DNA of 64,000 nucleotides, from assembly GCF_030867145.1 (NCBI RefSeq), contig NC_134428.1, positions 21,307,537-21,371,536 on the forward strand, written 5' to 3'. Below, one piece after another: positions 24,201 to 64,000 of this stretch. The DNA comes from Opisthocomus hoazin. Its lineage: Eukaryota > Chordata > Aves > Opisthocomiformes > Opisthocomidae. Every line of letters begins with the position of its first letter. Position 1 is the stretch's first letter. The position numbers were made by a program, and so were the translations under genes. A model generated the notes under the pieces. It had not been told where the DNA came from and did no database searches. It saw only the letters and a list, made by a program, of their open reading frames with translations.

Positions 24201-27200
24201 CACTGGATTTGATGTAATATTTATAAATGTGCACTTAGAACCAGGCATCAAATTTTCACATTCATTTAATAGAAGTTTACCACACTGGCATTCTCTAGGG
24301 TGCAAAAATGAAGGCAACAACCAAAAATTGGCTCTTAAAATTTGAACAAGATGGTAATGTTACTATAAAGAACTCCAACTAGGTCAGAGTTGATACCCAG
24401 CTTAGTTCCTGCTGGTGTGTATTTAGACAGAACTGAAAGGTAATGGAATTGTGTCCATTTATACTAGGAATAAATCAGTTTAATTATGAGTTATTCTTTA
24501 TTTCTTACCATGCTTATTTCTTTCCTGAACATTCTGGATGTCCCCATGACCACAGCTAGAGATTGCCTTGTGTAGCCCTTCCCGAGCACTGTCCTGATGT
24601 GCCCTGGTGTCTCCTGAAGCACTGTTAAGGAGTCAGTCTCTGAGTACCAGTTTTTGAGCGGGGTATGGAATTTCAGCAAGTTTCAGTGCCTGTTTCTGTT
24701 TCCTTGCTGTTTTGCTAATGCCTTGGTAGATGCAATCACTGCAGGCTGTGCCAGAGATCTTTGTTACTTCCCCACTTCTTCTGTGAGCAAAAATTATCAG
24801 ATTCACTGACATTTCAGACAGAGAGATGAGGAGAAGTCTACATAATTGATGTGAGACCACTAGTTGCAGTGAATTTAAATCAGAAGAAGGAAGATGTTCT
24901 CCAAAGGGCTGGGTATACCAAAACTTGTCATCAAGAAATGGTTCCAAGATCTGATTGCTGACCACAAGAAGGCTTCTCTACCAACTTGTGACAAAGGGAT
25001 TAATAGGACAGAGAATAAAGGAGAAAAGAGTCTCATCTTAGTTCTCAAGTGGAATTTTTCCATACTGCCAAGGTGGCAAAATGGCTATTTTGCCAGTGCC
25101 CTGAAAAGTCAGGATGTCTGCTGTATCTGAGGGAGGGACAGGTGGAGCGGTAGGTACCATTGTTCAGACTGCTTTGCAGGAATTAATCCACATATCCTCT
25201 GAAAATAGGAAGGGAAGCAAGCTGCATCCCAGGGCTCTTCCATATCCCATCTCAGCTCCACTACTTTACAGTACTTCCCATTTTCCCTGGTGGGAACAGC
25301 CTGGTTCTGGCCCCAGCCCCAGTTCTTCATCCCTGGGATGGTGACGCTCCATTCTGCACGCACTGCTGACGAGCCTGGAGCTGAACTATCTCGTGTATCC
25401 TTTAATAACCTCTAATTTACGGGCAGTGTTACCACGCCTACAGGACTGGGTGTTGCAGGTACTTTACTGTCTGGCGGTCCTGTCTTGTTATTTGCTCAAG
25501 CATGATGGGGATCCTACGAAAGAGCCATCTCTCCATCTTTGTCTTTCTGTATCTGCAGTTTGGAAGAAAATCAATATTGCTGTTTGTTGCTAAATTGTGA
25601 GACAGTTTTTAATGCTAATATCTGATGAAGCAGACATGCTGTTGTAGATATTTACTCTCAAACAGGTTCTCTATCACCCACCATCTGCTTTTGAAGGGTC
25701 ATCTTTTCCCTTTTCTCCAGTGACTAATGGTGCGTTTAACCCCGGAGAGCCTCTGATCTGAACTTCAGAGAGTTTCTGTAACAGAGGAACAGAGAAAAGG
25801 AGGCGGGGGAGGCAGGGTGGATGAGCTTCCTGTTGTTCTAACTTGGCTTACTGGTAGGGTTCTCAAATCAAACTAGAAATCTCACCGCTTAAGGCAGCCA
25901 CCACTCAAATCCTTGACACAGCTGCCAGGCTTGCATTACACTCTCGTTCAGAGCCTGCAGACTGGAGCAGCGTAGAGCAAGGGCAGCCAGCCCGGCGCAG
26001 GGGTTGGGGAGCCAGACCGTGTTGTTCACCTGCATGGACAAGCCACAACAGCTCTCTGTCCACTTGCTCTATCTGTACAAAGACATTAACATCACCTTTT
26101 TCCTAAAGAAGCATTAGTCCTACAGATGGAAACTGCAGGGATGGGAGGCCTGCTTGCTTTTGCAGGGCCAGAAGCAGAGATCAAAATTTACACTGGAAAG
26201 AGATGGGCAAAGTGTGTGAGAATGGCACAGATTTTTCAGTGTTTGGGTCCAGGATCACCCCTGAGGGCTATAGTTTTGCAGAAATATGAAGTGCGATTTC
26301 TGGGAGCACAGCAGTGTTCTGCAGTACCTGAAAGACACAGGAGGAAATTTCGTGTCAGTCTTTCAGCACTGCGTTGGCTGAATTAGGTTTTCTGTCCAGG
26401 AAAGTGTCAGACAGAATGGTTACCCCAGTTCCTCCAGGTAGTAGCAGGCAGGACTCCCACGCAGTGGTGTCGGTGTGACTCCTGCTATGCTGACTGGGCT
26501 GCCATCCAAGCTGCCAGAGCAAAAGAACCCTATTCACTGTGCTTGAACCAAAAATCACACTGGGATTTGGTCTCCAAAGTCAAAAGGCACATTGCATTGA
26601 TCCATGGGAGAGCCTCCGTTTTCTTCTGCAGACAAGTCTGGTAAAGCACAAGGTTATTCTGGAATTACAGTTTCAATTTACACACTTCCCTTAATCATTT
26701 GGTGCACTGGCCTGCTGCATAGAGTAGTGCTCTGACAAAGGATCTCAGGTACAGACCCCGAATCAGCCCGCACCTTACACGGAATGAAGAGCAAACAAGA
26801 ACTCTGAGAACTGAGCAAGCAGGAGAACCAGGAAAAACGAATAACTTACAAGAAAGGAATCATGGAAGGGAAAAGGTTCCTTTTAATGGCATATAGCACA
26901 AAATAGAGCTATACTATTAAATTGTCAGAACTGAACCAGAGCAAGGGAGATAGTAACTGCTCCAAAGGGGAACACATCTGATGGGCTTCACAGTAGAAGC
27001 TGATTAATGCTGAATGACTTGGAGTACTCAATTCAAATAACTGCAAAATCCTAGAATGTTGCTATCCCAGAAGTCCCAACCCCCTAACTGTGTCTTGCTG
27101 TTCCAGTCTCCAGGGGACAGCATAATAACTGCTGCTCAAACATCTGAGCCTTACGTGCCCATGCAGTGTTGTAACCTGCGTGACAGCTCCAGGGTTCACA

Positions 27201-27859
27201 CGAGCTGAACCCCTCGGAGCTGAAGTCAGTCTGCCTGGATAGTGTCTCTCTGACTTCATCCTTGCTACAGAGTTTTCGAACCCTAGGCACTGAAAATAGC
27301 TTGGCACAAAAGAATACAGAAACCTCTAACAGGTTTCCAGGCACTTTTCCAGCTTTGGCAACCATCTCCACTTAAAGTTCATAGGCAAAAGTCTGCTTTG
27401 TGTGTGTTCCTACTCCCTTGCAAACTGTGCTGCCAGAGCTGTCTGTGCTGCAGACAGACCGATTGACTGCTTAGCCTCCAGCCAGAATCCTGAGTCAAAG
27501 GACTATCAAATTCTGTGTAATAAAGTTTGCATGAAAATTTTACCTGCAACAATTCCCCGACGTGCTGAACTGCATGATACTGATTTATATAATACCTCAT
27601 TTTAGCAGCAGAGTTAAACAAAATGCAAAGCCAGGTTCAGCTTGATTTTTTCTCATGATCATAGACATGATACCACATCTGATATCTATAAACCATTACT
27701 TCCATTATTTTGTAGCATATAAACATCAAATACAAAATTTTCTTCAACAAGTGTTTCAATCAAGTAAAAGGTTTAAATGTAGACTTTAAAAATATTTCAA
27801 CTATAAAAATAGAAAAAATAAAACAAAGATATTTTTAGGTAAAAGATTGAAAGTATGTG

Positions 27860-28080
27860 ATATATTGAAAAGGACTGCTTCAGCCTGCTTTTAAATTTTT
27901 AAAAAATGACATGTTGGAATGGAAATATTTCCATAGACAATTGATTTGGATGAAAACACATTTTCTAATGGAGCAATATTCCATTGAAAAATTTTCCAAT
28001 TGCATTTTCTAGTGGCCAATTTTTTCAATGACATTTTCCAAAGGACAATCTACATCTGAAAATTTTTCAACAAGCTCTTG
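27860..28080. repeat. AT-rich, palindrome-dense tract
   Basis: A run of loosely repeated words of the type cattttcta / ttgaaaaatttt includes a perfect 16-bp palindrome, atggaaatatttccat, at 27919-27934. Several A-runs and T-runs alternate at short spacing. It could be a degenerate satellite-like expansion or an AT-rich MITE. No coding potential is seen. Confidence 0.45.
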
Positions 28081-29060
28081 TGAGCTCTTAAAGGAAAGAA
28101 GAAGTAGTTTTCCAATAATAGATTTTGAAAGGTGGTTATTATTCTATGCTTTACACCTTCTTACAGAAAAAGCAGTGTACCAAATATAGGGCAATTGCCT
28201 GGACTTTCTGTTAACTCCATTTTAAATTAAAATACAAATTGCTGAGAATCGGTCTCACACTTCAGTTAAAAACCTTGAGAGATTTGATTTTAAAATGGAT
28301 TGATATAATTGTTGCTCACCTTAGACAGACATATACAACCGGTATCCAGACCTGTCTCTGTCAGGCAGCTTGGCCGGAATTCTGGTCTCCAAGCACAGCA
28401 TCCAGTTCAAGCTCGGGTCTGCAGCTTGACTTTCTCTCTTTATTACACTGAGTTAGAGAATTTACCTGAATTTCAGTGGTACCTGCAAGTCCAGTTATTG
28501 ATCGCAAGTCATACCAACTGCTGTCTAACAATATGAAAACACCCAAAGAATACTCCAACATAAAACCTGTCACATCTTTACACTGTGATGAGATCGGGCT
28601 GAGAGTCTGCTTTGGATTCAGCTGTGATACTGTTTGCAAAGAACATTTGCAACATTTCCAGTTTCCATGTTGTTTTCTTAATCATTGCTTCCAGTTTTTC
28701 CCCCATACAATTGCTACTGAAGCTGTCTACGCTTAGGTGGGCATTTGTACATGTGCTGAGGAGCCCAGGTTTGTGTATATTACATGTATATGTGAGGAGG
28801 GAAGTGTCTGGTAGCTTGAAGTGACACCTCACAAGTGAGACTTAGCAGAATAAAAAGTACTGCAATGATCTACAGCCCAAGTTCCAAGTTTGCACTTCAA
28901 ATCTGCCAGTTCAGGACTTGGAATCCACACTGATTGCAACGCTCTGACATTCAGGGAAATTCATGGCCTCTTTTCAAGCCCGTAGATCTGAATATATTTC
29001 AAAAGCTGCAGAGGTTAATTTCTCCCAGTTTAGATGGACAGCGTTTGGATCTAGATCAGA

Positions 29061-29140
29061 AGCACCTCCTCAGCTGGTGTAAATGCTAATGGCCCTGCTC
29101 CAGTTCTGGGAATGTGCTCCAGCTATAGATTTGCTCTGGG
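29061..29140. repeat. Probable ancient palindromic repeat, decayed
   Basis: The words cagctggtgtaaat, ccctgctccag and gtgctccagctatagattt, in this order, match from memory an amniote palindromic repeat whose arms read cagctggtgtaaat and its reverse complement. The right arm is badly decayed. Confidence 0.35.
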
Positions 29141-30900
29141 TTCACTTCCAGAAGTCAAGGGGGAATATGGTTTTCAGTTCTTCTCCATCGAGCCAAAGAG
29201 AGACGAGGATTACACAGGCTACAGCACCCAGCTCCGTCAGTGAACTTCACTTAACAGAGCTTTGCATCACATGAGCAGACAACCACAACGCCTTATAGTA
29301 TCTGCAGAGCTGGGAATTTACAGGACATGTACTTGGGTACCAAGGAGAAAAGTCTCCTCCACGTATTCACTCCTCTCTTGTTTCACAGAAATAATTAGAC
29401 CTCTTGTTGTTCTCTGCCTCAGTCTCTTGTTCCACTTTTCCTATAAGGTGGTTTAGCTGTCCTAAATTACAGATCAAAAAGCTAAATGCTAAAGGTCAGG
29501 CTAATTCTCTGGTTTCTTTCCACAGTCCATGAAAAAACTCAGACAGTTCAGAGGGCAATTCATCTCATCCTTAGATAGTCATCTACAGTAAGTTAGACAA
29601 ATAGCTCTTTGGAGGTGTATCTCCATTCACTGTAAAAGGGACCTCCTTTAGACTTTGGCATCTAACTTCCCTATGTCTGAAGTTAAGTAAGATAAATCAC
29701 ATTCACTGATGTTGTCTGTGTAAAAAGGGCTCAGAAATAAAGTTGTGGTGAGAGAAGATCACTGCAGAAACAACCATGACAGTTTGCGATACTTCATCCC
29801 TTGCACCCCACCAACCGTCTGTTCTAGCCATTCCACCAGATGTTGCTGATCTCTGCGGCACAGCCAGCGGGACATGGACATCCTACAAGTTCTGTCCTGC
29901 AGTCTGCTGGCTGCTCCTGAAGGGATCTCACGCTGACCTGGCTGAACTTTTTGCTGAAGCAGCTGAGAAATGTTCGTACAGTCCCTCCCATCGCTCAGCT
30001 GTGGACTCAAAACTGTCATGAGGGGCAGTGACAAACCCCAGGCAGCTGTTACACAAGGTTGCATTATCAGGACATTAGGAACGAATGCAAAATGCTCCTG
30101 GAAGGCTTAGCTTTTCCAGCTGACACTTTCTTATTTCTGGTTGAGCTACAGAGGATCTCTGAAGAATCATACAATGTGTTCTATATATACCCCAAATGGT
30201 TGGGATTCTTTGCCCTGGAGGGGGTTGCAAATTGTGTATGCAGCCTGTACCTTGTAAAAAGATTGCAAAATAGTAATATCCCTGTGCTTGCACAGTCCAA
30301 ACAGATGGCACTGGGCAGGTAAAGAGCTATTCTCTGAGAAATGCTGGCTATGAACAGTCTTTCAAACATTAATAATTTGAGAAACGCAGCAGCAGAAAGA
30401 TAGATGTAAAGTGACATAGATGACTTCTAGAAAATACCGTTAGTTAAAAAATGATGTGTGTAAAAGAGAAGAGCAGAAAAGCACAATCACACAAGCCAGC
30501 ATGAACTGACCCCATCTACCTGAGAGATTCGCACAACGTCAACGGCTCACTGCAAAGACAACCTAGCAGTTCATCTAGTGAGGGCAACCAGGCCAGATGT
30601 TTCGCTTGGATTTGCTTGTCTCTTTATTGCCAGCTGCTGCACGCCAGCCTGGAGCACCAAGATGGGGGACTTGGGATGAACACCGACACAAAGGTAAATT
30701 TGTTATTAAATGCATCTTGAAAGGGAGGGATATGGCAAGGAATGAAGGATCTAAGGTTAATGGGATGTACAACTCTTCATCTCTAGGTGAATTTTTATTG
30801 CATTTCAGATCAGCAGTTGTGCAAGACATTATTATCAGGTCAGTTTTATTGAATCAGTTTGGCAGTCTCAATACAGTGTCTAATGTATAGAGGAAAAAAT

Positions 30901-31000
30901 TTAAAAGACTTACGAGATTTAGGAGTCTAAGTCCCACTCATTATCAGTGGAACTTAAACTCTCCGAGGAGTTAAGTGCTTTTGAAAATGGGATGTGGTCT
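30901..31000. repeat. Ancient palindromic (MITE-like) interspersed repeat
   Basis: The centre is an inverted repeat (aagtcccact ... agtggaactt) flanked by weaker arms (ggagtctaag ... and its near-complement), ending in tgcttttgaaaat. This is the layout of a very common palindromic repeat of turtles and crocodilians, present here as a decayed copy. Family assignment is from memory. Confidence 0.5.
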
Positions 31001-31702
31001 TCTAAGTCATGTACATGCATTTGAAAACTTTATTCTACTTGGCCACAGCACAGGGTGGTGTTCGCTGGTCTCCTTGCTGTCAATCATGGCAGAGGGGTCA
31101 AGGACTGAGTGGCTCGCAGCGATTACTGGCATATGAAATTCTCCTTTTCTTCTTCTCAGAGCAGTCCCTCCTGTTGAGAGCAGGCATGTTGGCAGGCAAT
31201 GATGTTGTAGAGAAATATAGATTGCAGTGGAGAAACAGAGAAACCTGTTGTCTAGAGAAGGCACCATGGTATTTTCCACAAGTAAAAAATGTTAAAAATT
31301 GAGAGATATACAAATGAATACAATGCGAGGGCAGAGATAAACTAAATGAAACACTGGCAGATCTGGAAAGGTCTGATATGCCACTGGGACAGTGGAGTCT
31401 ATTTTTCTGTAAGTGCCAGGACTACAAAGGAAACCTGCAAAACTGTTAAATAGAACTGGGGTATAAAAAGGAAGGGAAAATTTTCACTTTAATTAATGCC
31501 AGGAATAATAGCTATTTTCTTCTCTTCTGATTAAAATGGTTATAGAAAAACAGGGCTACAGAGCTGCCACAGCCATCAGCGGTAGTGTTGCTGTTGCTAC
31601 CAACCAGCCTTCAGCTTCCTGAATTGAGTATGTTCAGAATCTCACCTCAGGGTGTGTGGGTGGCACATCTCAATTCCATATCCTTTAGCCCAATCCTCAT
31701 GC

Positions 31703-31708
31703 TTTATT
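31703..31708 (-). terminator. CARD11: Candidate CARD11 polyadenylation signal
   Basis: TTTATT on the plus strand is AATAAA on the gene strand, about 390 nt past the CARD11 stop codon. It is the nearest canonical hexamer I noticed. An ATTAAA at 31493-31488 and another AATAAA at 31034-31029 are alternatives. Without transcript data the true 3' end is uncertain. Confidence 0.35.
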
Positions 31709-32094
31709 CCTCTTAGATTCCACTTATCTGGTTTCATCCGAAGTTTTCAATGAGCCAAATGTGATCCACATTTTTAACGTAATAAATTACCCCAAGCTCC
31801 CCCTCAAGGTCTTTGTCCTTCTCACATGTTCGACAGCTGCTGTCCCTTAAGAGATGCCGGTGGGTCAGAAGTTGTGGCGTGGCTGTGGTCTGACCCCCAC
31901 CAAGATCCCCAGCATCTGGGACGTTGGCTGTTCGACACAGCTCCAGTTCCGTTCCATAGCTGCATCCTGCCAGCAGGCAGTCCCCAGCCAGCAAGGGTGA
32001 GACAGGAGTGAGTGCTGGGCGCCTAACCAGAGCATTCTGCGAGCCCCTGCTCCAGCTGCGTATGTCCTTTTGTCACCAAAGAGCTCCATTTTAC

Positions 32095-64000
<31,906 letters not shown>

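Larger units (their letters stand above)
12600..31680. other. Intergenic region between GNA12 and CARD11
   Basis: About 19 kb between the GNA12 promoter island and the end of CARD11. I found no exon, RNA gene or intact transposon that I can support. The ORFs here are short or of unremarkable composition; the longest is 171 codons (17923-18438, plus strand) and resembles no family I know. The region contains old palindromic interspersed repeats (13509-13587, 29061-29140, 30901-31000), a T/G-rich simple tract (17471-17520), a 19-bp tandem duplication (19864-19901), a diverged tandem pair near 21.1 kb and an AT-rich palindrome-dense stretch at 27.86-28.08 kb. Enhancers may be present, but sequence alone does not show them. 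Confidence 0.7.

Overview
This window is ordinary vertebrate nuclear DNA, most likely from a bird. Supporting signs are genes split into short exons by GT-AG introns, a CpG-island promoter, an antisense-oriented CR1 LINE fragment of the avian type at about 42.0-42.35 kb, and short introns (the smallest in CARD11 is 93 bp). I cannot name the species. There is no sign of an operon, phage, plasmid or CRISPR array.

Two genes are supported, both on the minus strand and in the order known from human 7p22 (CARD11 upstream, GNA12 downstream). GNA12: the first coding exon is at 11028-11348 and holds residues 1-107 of the G protein subunit alpha-12, including the P-loop. Its promoter CpG island covers about 10.8-12.55 kb, and positions 1-11027 are the 5' part of GNA12 intron 1, running off the window. 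CARD11: 23 coding exons from 56199 down to the stop codon at 32095-32097. I derived every splice site by hand. All are GT-AG, all phases agree, and together they give 1158 codons from the ATG at 56185-56183, covering CARD, coiled coil, linker, PDZ, SH3 and guanylate-kinase-like regions. The 5' non-coding exon(s), and possibly the first few codons, lie beyond 56.2 kb, probably beyond the window. 56.2-64.0 kb is read as intron.

Region by region: 1-11.0 kb is GNA12 intron 1; 10.8-12.55 kb is the GNA12 first exon, leader and CpG-island promoter, with CCAAT boxes, GC boxes and a phased array of CRE/ATF sites; 12.6-31.7 kb is intergenic, with old interspersed repeats and no gene I can support; 31.7-56.2 kb is CARD11; 56.2-64 kb is CARD11 intron or upstream sequence.

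The two genes are neighbours by conserved synteny and not by a shared pathway: CARD11 is the lymphocyte scaffold that links PKC to BCL10/MALT1 and NF-kB, and G-alpha-12 couples receptors to RhoGEFs and RhoA. I found no previously undescribed biological system. The most unusual items are three CRE sites at exactly 15-bp spacing in the GNA12 promoter, an in-frame open leader upstream of the GNA12 ATG with a signal-anchor-like leucine run, and a short templated-looking insertion in GNA12 intron 1.
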